In this document: positions 1 through 8,193 of the stretch, piece by piece
Numbering within the stretch: position 1 is the first letter of the stretch
How the letters are laid out: every line of letters begins with the position of its first letter
Source of the DNA: Streptomyces sp. ISL-96
Lineage (GTDB): Bacteria; Actinomycetota; Actinomycetes; Streptomycetales; Streptomycetaceae
NCBI RefSeq assembly: GCF_018614035.1
Contig: NZ_JAGGPA010000082.1
Span: 1-38,960 of the forward strand
DNA: 38,960 bases
Direction of reading: 5' to 3'
Made by a program: the position numbers and the translations under genes
Notes under the pieces: model-generated
What the model was told of the DNA's origin: nothing
What the model saw: only the letters and a program-made list of their open reading frames with translations
Database searches by the model: none

Positions 1-31
1 TACCGGGGCCCTCGTGCGTACAGGCCGCTTA

Positions 32-1261
32 TCAGCCGCCGAACTCCTGCAGGCCCTTCAGCGCCTGGTCCAGCAGCGCCTGCCGGCCTTCCAGCTCGCG
101 GGCGAGCTTGTCGGCCTTGGCGTTGTTGCCTGCCGCACGCGCCGTGTCGATCTGCGAGCGCAGCTTGTCGACCGCGTCCTGGAGCTGGCCCGTCAGACCC
201 GCGGCGCGAGCGCGCGCCTCAGGGTTCGTACGGCGCCACTCGTTCTCCTCGGTCTCCTGGAGCGCCTTCTCCACCGCGTGCATCCGGCCCTCGACCTTCG
301 GGCGGGCGTCGCGCGGCACGTGGCCGATGGCTTCCCAGCGCTCGTTGAGGGTACGGAAGGCAGCCCTGGCCGCCTTCAGGTCCTTCACCGGCACCAGCTT
401 CTCGGCCTCGGCCGCGAGCTCCTCCTTGAGCTTGAGGTTCTCGGACTGCTCCGCGTCCCGCTCCGCGAAGACCGCGCTGCGCGCCGCGAAGAAGACGTCC
501 TGGGCGCCGCGGAAGCGGTTCCACAGGTCTTCCTCGGCCTCGCGCTGAGCGCGGCCGGCGGCCTTCCACTCCGTCATCAGGTCGCGGTAACGCGCGGCCG
601 TCGCGGCCCAGTCGGTGGAGCCCGAAAGGCTCTCCGCCTCCGCGACCAGCTTCTCCTTGGCCTTGCGGGCCTCCTCGCGCTGGGCGTCCAGCGAGGCGAA
701 GTGGGCCTTGCGCCGCTTGGAGAACGCCGAGCGGGCGTGCGAGAAGCGGTGCCACAGCTCGTCGTCGGACTTCCGGTCGAGCCTGGGCAGGCCCTTCCAG
801 ATGTCCACCAGCGCCCGCAGCCGCTCACCGGCCGACCGCCACTGCTCGCTCTGGGCGAGCTCCTCGGCCTCGACGACCAGCGCCTCCTTGGCGTGCTTCG
901 CCTCGTCGGTCTGCTTCGCCTTCTCCGCCTTGCGCTCCTCGCGGCGCGCCTCGACCGTCGCGACCAGTGCGTCGAGCCGCTTGCTCAGCGCGTCCAGGTC
1001 ACCGACGGCGTGGTGCTCGTCGACCTGCTGACGCAGGTGGGCGATCGCGGCCTGGGCGTCCTTGGCCGACAGGTCGGTGGTCTTCACCCGCCGCTCGAGG
1101 AGGCCGATCTCGACAACCAGGCCCTCGTACTTGCGCTCGAAGTAGGCCAGGGCCTCCTCGGGAGAGCCCGCCTGCCAGGATCCGACGACCTTCTCGCCAT
1201 CGGCCGTACGCACGTACACGGTGCCGGTCTCGTCGACACGGCCCCACGGGTCGCTGCTCAC
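32..1261 (-). CDS. DUF349 domain-containing coiled-coil protein
   Basis: A 409-residue, highly charged, helix-rich protein with no signal peptide or membrane segment. After a short N-terminal beta-like stretch it contains at least three DUF349-type repeats, each about 70 residues with a W..W/G..R pattern (for example around WRSAGERLRALVDIWKGL, WAATAARYRDLMTEWKAAG and LKAARAAFRTLNERWEAIG). DUF349 proteins are of largely unknown function. The GTG start at 1261 is chosen because a GGAGGAGG ribosome-binding site lies just upstream (plus-strand 1267-1274) and the protein then starts VSSDPWGR. The reading frame stays open further upstream but that part is arginine/cysteine-rich and unlike the family. 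It lies downstream of the cyclophilin gene on the same strand, with a hairpin between them, so it is probably transcribed separately. Family assignment is fairly sure; the role is unknown. Confidence 0.85.
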   Translation of the reverse strand: MSSDPWGRVDETGTVYVRTADGEKVVGSWQAGSPEEALAYFERKYEGLVVEIGLLERRVKTTDLSAKDAQAAIAHLRQQVDEHHAVGDLDALSKRLDALVATVEARREERKAEKAKQTDEAKHAKEALVVEAEELAQSEQWRSAGERLRALVDIWKGLPRLDRKSDDELWHRFSHARSAFSKRRKAHFASLDAQREEARKAKEKLVAEAESLSGSTDWAATAARYRDLMTEWKAAGRAQREAEEDLWNRFRGAQDVFFAARSAVFAERDAEQSENLKLKEELAAEAEKLVPVKDLKAARAAFRTLNERWEAIGHVPRDARPKVEGRMHAVEKALQETEENEWRRTNPEARARAAGLTGQLQDAVDKLRSQIDTARAAGNNAKADKLARELEGRQALLDQALKGLQEFGG

Positions 1262-1335
1262 AGCGCCTCCTCCACATGACGCCTGCGAGGGGCTGTTCAC
1301 CCCCGGGCATCGTCCACAGTTTCTTTCGCGGGGCC

Positions 1336-1383
1336 ACAGACGCCCTGCACACCGCCAACATAGGCGAACGGCAGGGCGGCTGT
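1336..1383 (-). terminator. Hairpin downstream of the cyclophilin gene
   Basis: Arms 1336-1348 and 1371-1383 pair at 12 of 13 positions around a 22-nt loop, starting 22 nt after the cyclophilin stop codon. There is no T-tract, as is common for Streptomyces terminators. It probably ends the cyclophilin transcript before the DUF349 gene; this is inference from position and symmetry. Confidence 0.5.
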
Positions 1384-1404
1384 CCGCATCCCGCACTTCC
1401 GGAT

Positions 1405-2169
1405 TTACTTGGTGACGGTCGCCTTGTCGATGACGACGGTGGCATTGGGCGCCCCGTCGCCCTGACCGGTCGCCTCACCCTCGTCAGCGATCTTCTTCAA
1501 CACGTCCTGACCACCCTTGATGGTTCCGAACGGTGTGTAGTTGGGCGGCAACTTGCTGTCCTGGTAGACGAGGAAGAACTGACTGCCGCCGGTACCCGGA
1601 CCCGCGTTCGCCATCGCGACCGTGCCCGCCGGGTAGACGCCGCCCTTGAGCTTCGGGTCCTTCAGGTTCTCGTCCGGCAGCTTGTAGCCGGGCGTGCCCG
1701 AGCCCTGTGCGGTCGGGTCGCCGCACTGCAGGACGTAGATGCCGCTGGTCGTCAGCCGGTGGCACTTCGTGTGGTCGAAGTAGCCCTTGGAGGCGAGGAA
1801 GTTGAAGGAGTTCACCGTGCGCGGGGCCTTCGCCGCGTCCAGGCCGAGTGTGATGTCACCGCAGGTCGTCCGCAGCTTCATCGTGTACGACGCGGACTTG
1901 TCGATGGTGAGCGCGGGCTCCTTCTTGTACGACAGCTTCTTGACCGAGCCGGCTGCGGGCTTCGCGCAGGGGTCGGCGGCAGCTTTGCTGTCGCCGCTCA
2001 GCGCGCCCGTCGCGTACGCCGTCGCTCCCGCCGCGAGCACCACGGCGAGCGTCGAGGCGATCACGGCGTTGCGGCGGCGAGCCTTGCGCCGGTTCTCGGC
2101 GCGGCGCTGCTGCTGGCGTTCGAACTTTTCCCGGGCGAGCTGCCGCCGCCGCTGATCGCTGCTGACCAC
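1405..2169 (-). CDS. Membrane-anchored cyclophilin-type peptidyl-prolyl cis-trans isomerase
   Basis: A 254-residue protein with a very basic, Arg/Gln-rich cytoplasmic N terminus (residues 1-34), one membrane segment (about 35-57) and an extracytoplasmic cyclophilin domain (about 95-250). Cyclophilin landmarks are visible: catalytic Arg in CHRL (R138), Gln in LQCGD (Q148) and GSQFFL (195-200). The family catalyses cis-trans isomerisation of X-Pro bonds, here probably on exported proteins outside the membrane. The start is GTG with GAGGAG seven bases upstream. It is divergent from the metallo-hydrolase and hisS genes, a neighbourhood I recall for Streptomyces downstream of relA. The domain call is secure; substrates are unknown. 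Confidence 0.9.
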   Translation of the reverse strand: MVSSDQRRRQLAREKFERQQQRRAENRRKARRRNAVIASTLAVVLAAGATAYATGALSGDSKAAADPCAKPAAGSVKKLSYKKEPALTIDKSASYTMKLRTTCGDITLGLDAAKAPRTVNSFNFLASKGYFDHTKCHRLTTSGIYVLQCGDPTAQGSGTPGYKLPDENLKDPKLKGGVYPAGTVAMANAGPGTGGSQFFLVYQDSKLPPNYTPFGTIKGGQDVLKKIADEGEATGQGDGAPNATVVIDKATVTK

Positions 2170-2330
2170 CGGTGTTCTCCTCGTACGTCTCGTCTGTCAC
2201 TGCTGTCCGGCCGAGCCGAGCTTGCCCGTACCGTATATGGGTTCGCTGTGGGTTGAGCGGCGCCGGTAGGCTCTGACCTGTTGCGGATCAATCCAGCAAC
2301 CTCCCGCCGGACGACACATTGAGGACGATC

Positions 2331-3020
2331 GTGCTTATTGCCGGGTTCCCCGCCGGGGCCTGGGGGACCAACTGTTACCTGGTCGCCCCCGCCGCAGGCG
2401 AGGAGTGCGTGATCATCGACCCGGGCCACCAGGCCACCGCGGGCGTCGAGGAAACGCTCGCGAAGCATCGCCTCAAGCCCGTCGCGGTCGTCCTCACCCA
2501 CGGCCACATCGACCACGTCGCCTCGGTCGTCCCGGTGTGCGGAGCGCACGACGTACCGGCGTGGATCCACCCCGCCGACCGGTACATGATGAGCGACCCC
2601 GAGAAGGCGCTCGGCCGCTCGATCGGCATGCCGCTGATGGGCGAGCTGACCGTGGGCGAGCCGGACGACGTCAAGGAGCTGAGCGACGGCGCGGAGCTGA
2701 AGCTGGCGGGTCTCGAATTCACCGTCTCGCACGCGCCGGGCCATACGAAGGGGTCGGTGACCTTCAGACTGCCCGAGCAGGCCGACATCCCGTCGGTCTT
2801 CTTCTCGGGCGACCTGCTGTTCGCCGGCTCCGTCGGACGCACCGACCTGCCCGGCGGCGACCACGCCGAGCTGCTCGAGTCGCTGGCCCGCGTGTGCCTG
2901 CCGCTCGACGACTCGACCGTGGTGCTGTCCGGCCACGGCTCCCAGACGACCATCGGCCGCGAGCGCGCCACCAACCCGTACATGCACGGTCTGGCCGCCG
3001 CTCCCCGACGAGGAATGTGA
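2331..3020 (+). CDS. Metallo-beta-lactamase-fold hydrolase (glyoxalase II-like)
   Basis: A 229-residue soluble protein with the complete metallo-beta-lactamase signature: HxHxDH at residues 57-62 (THGHIDH), then HAPGHTKGS, the metal-bridging Asp in FSGDLLF, and a C-terminal GHG. This set binds two metal ions and is typical of hydroxyacylglutathione hydrolase-like thioester hydrolases; the actual substrate in an organism without glutathione is not known. The GTG at 2331 is preferred because GAGGA lies five bases upstream and homologues start MLIAGFPAGAWGTN. An in-frame TTG at 2319 lacks such support. It is 13 bp upstream of hisS, so the two are probably co-transcribed. Confidence 0.88.
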   Translation: MLIAGFPAGAWGTNCYLVAPAAGEECVIIDPGHQATAGVEETLAKHRLKPVAVVLTHGHIDHVASVVPVCGAHDVPAWIHPADRYMMSDPEKALGRSIGMPLMGELTVGEPDDVKELSDGAELKLAGLEFTVSHAPGHTKGSVTFRLPEQADIPSVFFSGDLLFAGSVGRTDLPGGDHAELLESLARVCLPLDDSTVVLSGHGSQTTIGRERATNPYMHGLAAAPRRGM

Positions 3021-3033
3021 CGAGACAAGCCCC

Positions 3034-4296
3034 ATGAGCACCTTCAAGGCCCCCAAGGGCACGTACGACCTCATCCCGCCGGACTCCGCGAAGTTCCTGG
3101 CGGTACGCGAGGCGATCTCCGCGCCGCTGCGCAACTCCGGCTACGGCTACATCGAGACGCCCGGCTTTGAGGACGTCGCCCTCTTCTCACGCGGTGTCGG
3201 CGAGTCCACCGACATCGTCTCCAAGGAGATGTACGCCTTCGAGACCAAGGGCGGCGACAAGCTGGCGCTGCGCCCCGAAGGCACCGCGTCCGTGCTGCGC
3301 GCGGCCCTCGAAGCCAACCTGCACAAGAGCGGCAATCTGCCGGTCAAGCTCTGGTACTCCGGCTCGTACTACCGCTACGAGCGCCCGCAGAAGGGCCGCT
3401 ACCGCCACTTCTCGCAGGTCGGCGCCGAGGCGATCGGCGCGGAGGATCCGGCGCTGGACGCCGAGCTGATCATCCTGGCCGACCAGGCGTACCGCTCGCT
3501 GGGCCTGTCGCAGTTCCGCATCCTGCTGAACTCGCTGGGGGACAAGGAGTGCCGGCCGGTCTACCGGGAGGCGCTCCAGGGCTTCCTGCGCGATCTCGAA
3601 CTGGACGAGGACACGCGGCGTCGCATCGAGATCAACCCGCTGCGGGTGCTGGACGACAAGCGGGACGACGTACAGAAGCAGCTGGTCGGCGCGCCGATGC
3701 TGCGCGACTACCTGTGCGACGCCTGCAAGGCGTACCACGAGCAGGTACGGGAGCTGCTGAACGCGGCGGGCGTCGCGTATCAGGACGACGAGAAGCTGGT
3801 GCGCGGCCTCGACTACTACACGCGTACCACCTTCGAGTTCGTCCACGACGGGCTCGGCTCGCAGTCCGCGGTGGGCGGCGGCGGCCGCTACGACGGCCTG
3901 TCCGAGATGATCGGCGGCCCCGCCCTGCCGTCCGTCGGCTGGGCGCTCGGCGTGGACCGTACGGTGCTGGCGCTGGAGGCGGAGGGCGTCGAGCTCGACC
4001 TGCCGGCCACGACCAGCGTGTACGCGGTGCCGCTGGGCGAGGAGGCGCGCCGCGTCCTCTTCGGTACGGTCACCGAGCTCCGCAGGGCCGGTGTCGCGGC
4101 CGACTTCGCGTACGGCGGCAAGGGCCTCAAGGGCGCGATGAAGAACGCGAACCGCTCGGGCGCGCGCTACACGATCGTCGCCGGCGAGCGGGATCTGGCC
4201 GACGGCCAGGTCCAGTTGAAGGACATGGAGACCGGCGAGCAGGTGCCGGTGGCTCTGGACGCGATCACGACCGAAATCCAGCGCCGCCTGTCCTGA
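3034..4296 (+). CDS. hisS: Histidyl-tRNA synthetase
   Basis: The 420-residue class II aminoacyl-tRNA synthetase charges tRNA-His with histidine using ATP. Motif 2 is present around YRYERPQKGRYRHFSQ, the histidine-specific signature LVRGLDYYTRTTFEF follows, and motif 3 is in the GGGGRYDGL...GWALGVDR segment. The C-terminal 90 residues form the anticodon-binding domain. Length is that of ordinary bacterial HisRS, so this is the true synthetase and not the shorter HisZ paralogue, which lacks the C-terminal domain. ATG start at 3034, 13 bp after the metallo-hydrolase gene. A GC-rich hairpin follows the stop. High confidence. Confidence 0.97.
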   Translation: MSTFKAPKGTYDLIPPDSAKFLAVREAISAPLRNSGYGYIETPGFEDVALFSRGVGESTDIVSKEMYAFETKGGDKLALRPEGTASVLRAALEANLHKSGNLPVKLWYSGSYYRYERPQKGRYRHFSQVGAEAIGAEDPALDAELIILADQAYRSLGLSQFRILLNSLGDKECRPVYREALQGFLRDLELDEDTRRRIEINPLRVLDDKRDDVQKQLVGAPMLRDYLCDACKAYHEQVRELLNAAGVAYQDDEKLVRGLDYYTRTTFEFVHDGLGSQSAVGGGGRYDGLSEMIGGPALPSVGWALGVDRTVLALEAEGVELDLPATTSVYAVPLGEEARRVLFGTVTELRRAGVAADFAYGGKGLKGAMKNANRSGARYTIVAGERDLADGQVQLKDMETGEQVPVALDAITTEIQRRLS

Positions 4297-4312
4297 GTAC
4301 CGGACTGCCCAC

Positions 4313-4344
4313 GGGCCCGGCCGGCCGTCAGGGCGGCCGGGCCC
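4313..4344 (+). terminator. Terminator-like hairpin after hisS
   Basis: Arms 4313-4323 and 4334-4344 (GGGCCCGGCCG with CGGCCGGGCCC) pair perfectly over 11 bp around a 10-nt loop, starting 17 nt after the hisS stop. No T-tract follows. The rest of the 298-bp gap to the next gene (4297-4594) holds only a short inverted repeat at 4514-4533 and no obvious gene. Confidence 0.6.
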
Positions 4345-4513
4345 TGCCGTTCGTCCGTCAACACGGTGGGCGTGGATTCGTCCTGCCGGGCCATGCCGGT
4401 TCCGGACAGTCCCGTACGGTCCTCCTGCGCCGGCCGGCGCCCAGAATCGTTACTTCGCACCGGTCAGGGCCTTGCCGGAGCGGAACCGGCGGGACCTCGT
4501 GCGTACTGCCTTA

Positions 4514-4533
4514 TGTCCATCGAACGGTGGACA
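4514..4533. repeat. Short inverted repeat upstream of the VKOR gene
   Basis: TGTCCA (4514-4519) and TGGACA (4528-4533) form a perfect 6-bp inverted repeat with an 8-bp spacer, 62 bp before the VKOR start. A weak promoter-like pair (GTGGAC, 16 bp, CAGAAT at 4549-4554) overlaps it. It could be an operator, but six bases can match by chance. Confidence 0.25.
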
Positions 4534-4594
4534 CAGGTGGCGGTGCGGCAGAATGGGCCAGGTCCGGCAGCCCACTCAGCGACGGAACGGCGAT

Positions 4595-5230
4595 ATGACG
4601 ACTGCAGCGGTAGACGACCGCACCTCCAACGGTGCGCAGGAAGGCCCGACGGGCACGACCGGCAGCGGCCGCCCCTTCGCCCTGCTGCTGGTGATCACGG
4701 GTCTGGCCGGGCTGCTCGCCTCCTGGGTCATCACGATCGACAAGATCAAGCTCCTGGAGGACCCGAACTTCACTCCGGGCTGCAGCCTCAACCCCGTTGT
4801 CGCGTGCGGCAACATCATGAAGAGCGAGCAGGCCGAGGCCTTCGGGTTCCCCAACCCGATGCTCGGCCTCGTCACTTACTCGATGGTCGTCGCCATCGGA
4901 GTGGGTCTGCTGGCCGGGGCGCGCTACCGCCGCTGGTTCTGGCTCGGCCTGAACGCGGGCACGCTCTTCGGCGTCGGTTTCTGCACCTGGCTCCAGTACC
5001 AGTCGCTGTACAACATCAACTCGCTGTGCCTGTGGTGCGCTCTGGCCTGGGTCGCCACCATCGTGATGTTCTGCTACGTCACCACGCACAACATCAAGCA
5101 CCGGATCATCCCCGCCCCGCGCGGCCTGCGCAGCGCCCTGATGGAGTTCCACTGGGTGCCGCCGGTCATGTGGATCGGGATCATCGGCATGCTGATCCTG
5201 ACCCGCTGGTGGGACTTCTGGACCAGCTGA
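4595..5230 (+). CDS. Vitamin K epoxide reductase (VKOR) family membrane protein
   Basis: A 211-residue polytopic membrane protein with about five hydrophobic segments. The VKOR cysteine set is complete: the loop pair C63 and C71 (eight residues apart, in CSLNPVVACG) and the redox centre CLWC (C145, C148). Bacterial VKOR homologues re-oxidise a DsbA-like thiol oxidase in the periplasm or outer face and pass electrons to quinone, so they supply disulfide bonds to exported proteins. No fused thioredoxin domain is present and no DsbA-like gene is in the window. The ATG at 4595 gives the natural N terminus (MTTAAVDD); the upstream open frame is not protein-like. It stands alone between the hisS hairpin and rarA. 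High confidence in family, role by homology. Confidence 0.92.
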   Translation: MTTAAVDDRTSNGAQEGPTGTTGSGRPFALLLVITGLAGLLASWVITIDKIKLLEDPNFTPGCSLNPVVACGNIMKSEQAEAFGFPNPMLGLVTYSMVVAIGVGLLAGARYRRWFWLGLNAGTLFGVGFCTWLQYQSLYNINSLCLWCALAWVATIVMFCYVTTHNIKHRIIPAPRGLRSALMEFHWVPPVMWIGIIGMLILTRWWDFWTS

Positions 5231-5277
5231 GCCCGCCTCCGTTCTCGCGGCCTCGCGGCGTTGTCAGTGGGCTGACA

Positions 5278-5283
5278 TAGGCT
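5278..5283 (+). promoter_or_regulatory. Possible leaderless promoter (-10) for rarA
   Basis: TAGGCT at 5278-5283 fits the Streptomyces -10 pattern and ends seven bases before the GTG of rarA, so transcription would begin at or near the start codon. There is no ribosome-binding site in front of rarA, which agrees with a leaderless mRNA. A good -35 box at the right spacing is missing (TTGTCA at 5261 is only 11 bp away), so this is tentative. Confidence 0.3.
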
Positions 5284-5289
5284 TCATGC

Positions 5290-6660
5290 GTGGAGCCAGA
5301 CCTGTTCACCGCAGCCGCGGAAGACCGCCAGCTCAAGGATCCGTCCAGCAGCCCCCTTGCCGTACGGATGCGTCCGCGCACCCTCGACGAGGTCGTCGGC
5401 CAGCAGCATCTGCTGAAGCCGGGGGCCCCGCTGCGGCGGCTGGTGGAGGAGGGCAGCGGCGGTCCCGCCGGGCCCTCCTCGGTGATCCTCTGGGGCCCGC
5501 CCGGTATCGGGAAGACGACTCTGGCGTACGTCGTCAGCCTGGCCACCCAGAAGCGCTTCGTGGAGCTCTCCGCGATCACCGCCGGAGTGAAGGAAGTACG
5601 GGCCGTCATCGACGGCGCCCGCCGCGCCTCCGGGGGGTACGGCAAGGAGACCGTCCTCTTCCTCGATGAGATCCACCGCTTCAGCAAGGCCCAGCAGGAC
5701 TCGCTGCTGCCCGCCGTCGAGAACCGCTGGGTCACGCTCATCGCGGCGACCACCGAGAATCCGTACTTCTCGATCATCTCGCCCCTCCTCTCCCGCTCCC
5801 TCCTGCTCACGCTGGAGTCGCTGACCGACGATGATCTGCGGTCCCTGGTGCACCGGGCCCTCACCGAGGAGCGCGGTCTCGGCGGCGCGGTCACGCTCTC
5901 CGGTGACGCCGAGGCGCATCTGCTGCGGATCGCGGGCGGCGACGCCCGGCGCGCGCTGACCGCGCTGGAAGCGGCGGCGGGGGCCGCCATCTCCAAGGGC
6001 GAGAAGGAAATCACGCTCGAAACGGTCGAGGAGACGGTCGACCGCGCGGCGGTGAAGTACGACCGTGACGGCGACCAGCACTACGACGTCGCGAGCGCCC
6101 TCATCAAGTCCATCCGCGGCTCCGACGTCGATGCGGCACTGCACTATCTGGCCCGCATGATCGAGGCGGGGGAAGACCCCCGGTTCATCGCCCGGCGCCT
6201 GATGATCTCGGCCAGCGAGGACATCGGCCTCGCCGACCCCACCGCGCTGCCGACGGCCGTCGCCGCCGCCCAGGCAGTGGCGATGATCGGCTTCCCGGAG
6301 GCCGCCCTCACCCTCAGCCACGCGACGATCGCACTGGCCCTCGCGCCCAAGTCCAACGCCGCGACGAACGCGATCTCCGCCGCCCAGGCCGACGTACGGA
6401 AGGGCATGGCGGGCCCGGTCCCCGCGCATCTGCGCGACGGGCACTACAAGGGCGCGGCCAAGCTCGGCCACGCGCAGGGCTATGTGTATCCGCACGACGT
6501 GCCCGGCGCGATCGCCGCCCAGCAGTACGCCCCGGACGCCGTGCAGGGCCGCCATTACTACGAACCCACGCGCTACGGAGCGGAAGCCCGCTACGCCGAC
6601 GTCGTCGAGAAGGTGCGCGGCCGGCTGCGCGGCGACGGTCAGTCCGAAACGCGCCCTTGA
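5290..6660 (+). CDS. rarA: Replication-associated recombination protein A (RarA/MgsA) AAA+ ATPase
   Basis: A 456-residue AAA+ ATPase related to clamp loaders. Walker A is GPPGIGKTT (residues 69-77), Walker B is LFLDEIHRF (about 125-133), and sensor 1 lies in the ATTENP segment. The C-terminal half carries the MgsA oligomerisation domain with ARRLMISASEDIGLADP and the conserved PxHLRDxHYKGAKxLGHxxGYxYPHD region. RarA acts at stalled replication forks in association with single-strand-binding protein. The GTG at 5290 (MEPDLFTAA) is chosen because it starts the conserved N terminus; no Shine-Dalgarno is visible and the transcript may be leaderless. It converges with the DUF2470 gene 13 bp downstream. 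High confidence. Confidence 0.94.
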   Translation: MEPDLFTAAAEDRQLKDPSSSPLAVRMRPRTLDEVVGQQHLLKPGAPLRRLVEEGSGGPAGPSSVILWGPPGIGKTTLAYVVSLATQKRFVELSAITAGVKEVRAVIDGARRASGGYGKETVLFLDEIHRFSKAQQDSLLPAVENRWVTLIAATTENPYFSIISPLLSRSLLLTLESLTDDDLRSLVHRALTEERGLGGAVTLSGDAEAHLLRIAGGDARRALTALEAAAGAAISKGEKEITLETVEETVDRAAVKYDRDGDQHYDVASALIKSIRGSDVDAALHYLARMIEAGEDPRFIARRLMISASEDIGLADPTALPTAVAAAQAVAMIGFPEAALTLSHATIALALAPKSNAATNAISAAQADVRKGMAGPVPAHLRDGHYKGAAKLGHAQGYVYPHDVPGAIAAQQYAPDAVQGRHYYEPTRYGAEARYADVVEKVRGRLRGDGQSETRP

Positions 6661-6673
6661 CGCCCCGGCCGCT

Positions 6674-7492
6674 TCACTCCGCGGCGGCCGCCTCGAAAAG
6701 CTGGTGCATGGCGCGGCGCAGCCCGATGACGTCGCGCACCGGTTCGCGGAAGTCGAACCGCGCGTCGAAGACGCGTCCGTCGGCGCCGCCGCTGAAGCGC
6801 ACCCGCAGCCCGAACCGGTCCAGTGCCAGCGGCACCGCGCTCGCACCGTCGGCCCGGTCGCCCACCAGAGCGCACAGCTGCCGCACCTGGTCGCGGTGAG
6901 CCGCGTGCAGATGCTGGAGCAGCTCGGCCTCGTCCTCGACGAGCGGATCGGCGGCAGCCGCCACGAACCCTTCGGGGTCGACCATCCCCGTGCCCCACAG
7001 GTCGTCCACGCGCGCCTCGCCGACCTCCAGCCGCAGCAGCATGCGCCCCGGCTCCGCCACCCCTCGTACGCAGGTGAGCCAGCCGGAGACCCAGGCGCGG
7101 CCCCGGATACGGTTGGGGACCGAGACCGGCGCGACATCGGTGATCTCCAGCACCACGCGCAGCTCGTCGTCCTGTGCGTGGGTGGCTGCCCGTACGGCCG
7201 GTGAGTCCGCGGGGTAGACCAGCAGCACTTCACCGTCGGGTCCTACGCTCCGCTCCTCGGGGACCAGCTGGTCAGGACGGCCCACCACAGGGCCCGGGAG
7301 AAGCAGTACCGCGGAGGAGGTACTCTGTACGAGAGTTCGTGTGCGCTCGGCTGCTGACGGCATCCGCGCGATTTCAAGTCCGCTGGGACGCGGCTGACCA
7401 CGATCTGATCGGACCTCCGTCGCGTCGACACTGTGATTGTCGGCCTTCTTTGTGTTGTCCGTGACGTGACTGGTGTTCCCCGGGCGAGACAT
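6674..7492 (-). CDS. DUF2470 domain-containing protein, putatively iron- or heme-related
   Basis: A 272-residue soluble protein. The N-terminal part (about 45-175) resembles the split-barrel flavin/heme-binding fold of pyridoxamine-phosphate-oxidase-like proteins; the C-terminal part (about 180-265), with AELLQHLHAAHRDQV and DRFGLRVRF, is DUF2470. The same two-part layout occurs in HugZ-type heme oxygenases, so a role in heme or iron handling is plausible but not shown. ATG at 7492 is chosen because AAGGAG sits five bases upstream; an internal ATG at 7363 has no such site. A 19-bp iron box lies 15-33 bp upstream of the start, overlapping TAGGTT repeats that could serve as -10 boxes. This suggests repression by a DtxR/IdeR-type regulator when iron is plentiful. 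Confidence 0.82.
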   Translation of the reverse strand: MSRPGNTSHVTDNTKKADNHSVDATEVRSDRGQPRPSGLEIARMPSAAERTRTLVQSTSSAVLLLPGPVVGRPDQLVPEERSVGPDGEVLLVYPADSPAVRAATHAQDDELRVVLEITDVAPVSVPNRIRGRAWVSGWLTCVRGVAEPGRMLLRLEVGEARVDDLWGTGMVDPEGFVAAAADPLVEDEAELLQHLHAAHRDQVRQLCALVGDRADGASAVPLALDRFGLRVRFSGGADGRVFDARFDFREPVRDVIGLRRAMHQLFEAAAAE

Positions 7493-7506
7493 GCGATCTC
7501 CTTGAG

Positions 7507-7525
7507 TAAGGTGAACCTAACCTAA
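7507..7525. promoter_or_regulatory. Iron box (DtxR/IdeR/DmdR1-type operator) between DUF2470 and rpsD
   Basis: Read on the minus strand the site is TTAGGTTAGGTTCACCTTA. From memory the Streptomyces DmdR1 iron box is TTAGGTTAGGCTCACCTAA, which gives 17 of 19 matches. It sits 15 bp upstream of the DUF2470 start and 23 bp upstream of the rpsD start. Two TAGGTT hexamers inside it (minus strand) look like Streptomyces -10 boxes, so a bound regulator would block the DUF2470 promoter. Match to consensus is by eye. Confidence 0.75.
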
Positions 7526-7548
7526 CCTACAACGGAGGTCTGGAGAAC

Positions 7549-8163
7549 GTGCCTAACCAGTCGCGTCCCAAGGTCAAGAAGTCCCGTGCGCTCGGCATTG
7601 CGCTGACGCCGAAGGCTGTCAAGTACTTCGAGGCCCGCCCCTACCCGCCGGGCGAGCACGGCCGTGGACGCAAGCAGAACTCGGACTACAAGGTCCGTCT
7701 GCTCGAGAAGCAGCGTCTGCGCGCCCAGTACGACATCAGCGAGAAGCAGATGGCCCGCGCCTACGACCGCGCCAAGAAGGCCGAAGGCAAGACCGGCGAG
7801 GCCCTGGTCATCGAGCTCGAGCGCCGTCTCGACGCCCTCATCCTTCGTTCGGGCATCGCCCGCACGATCTACCAGGCCCGTCAGATGGTCGTTCACGGCC
7901 ACATCGAGGTCAACGGTGGCAAGGTCGACAAGCCGTCCTTCCGCGTCCGTCCCGACGACGTCGTGATGGTCCGCGAGCGCAGCCGCGAGAAGCACCCCTT
8001 CCAGGTTGCCCGCGAGGGTGGCTACGACACCGACGGTGAGACGCCGCGCTACCTCCAGGTGAACCTGAAGGCCCTGGCCTTCCGCCTGGACCGCGACCCG
8101 AACCGCAAGGAAATCCCGGTCATCTGCGACGAGCAGCTCGTCGTCGAGTACTACGCCCGCTGA
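7549..8163 (+). CDS. rpsD: 30S ribosomal protein S4, zinc-free form
   Basis: A 204-residue primary 16S rRNA-binding protein that nucleates assembly of the small subunit body. The S4 RNA-binding domain is at about residues 92-155 (RRLDALILRSGIARTIYQARQMVVHGHIEVNG). The N terminus (MPNQSRPKVKKSRALG) lacks the four-cysteine zinc site of many bacterial S4 proteins; only one cysteine remains, near the C terminus. This matches the Streptomyces S4 I recall as SCO1505. It is a stand-alone gene, away from the alpha operon where other bacteria keep rpsD. GTG start with GGAGG and GGAG upstream. Its promoter region shares a 56-bp gap with the iron-box-bearing DUF2470 gene. Confidence 0.97.
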   Translation: MPNQSRPKVKKSRALGIALTPKAVKYFEARPYPPGEHGRGRKQNSDYKVRLLEKQRLRAQYDISEKQMARAYDRAKKAEGKTGEALVIELERRLDALILRSGIARTIYQARQMVVHGHIEVNGGKVDKPSFRVRPDDVVMVRERSREKHPFQVAREGGYDTDGETPRYLQVNLKALAFRLDRDPNRKEIPVICDEQLVVEYYAR

Positions 8164-8193
8164 TCAAGCGGCCGCGGTAGTCGGGCAATCGCC

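Noticed and set aside
5284..7233. A 649-codon minus-strand frame opposite rarA and across DUF2470
   Set aside because: It reads through rarA in antisense and DUF2470 out of frame; both real genes have conserved motifs.
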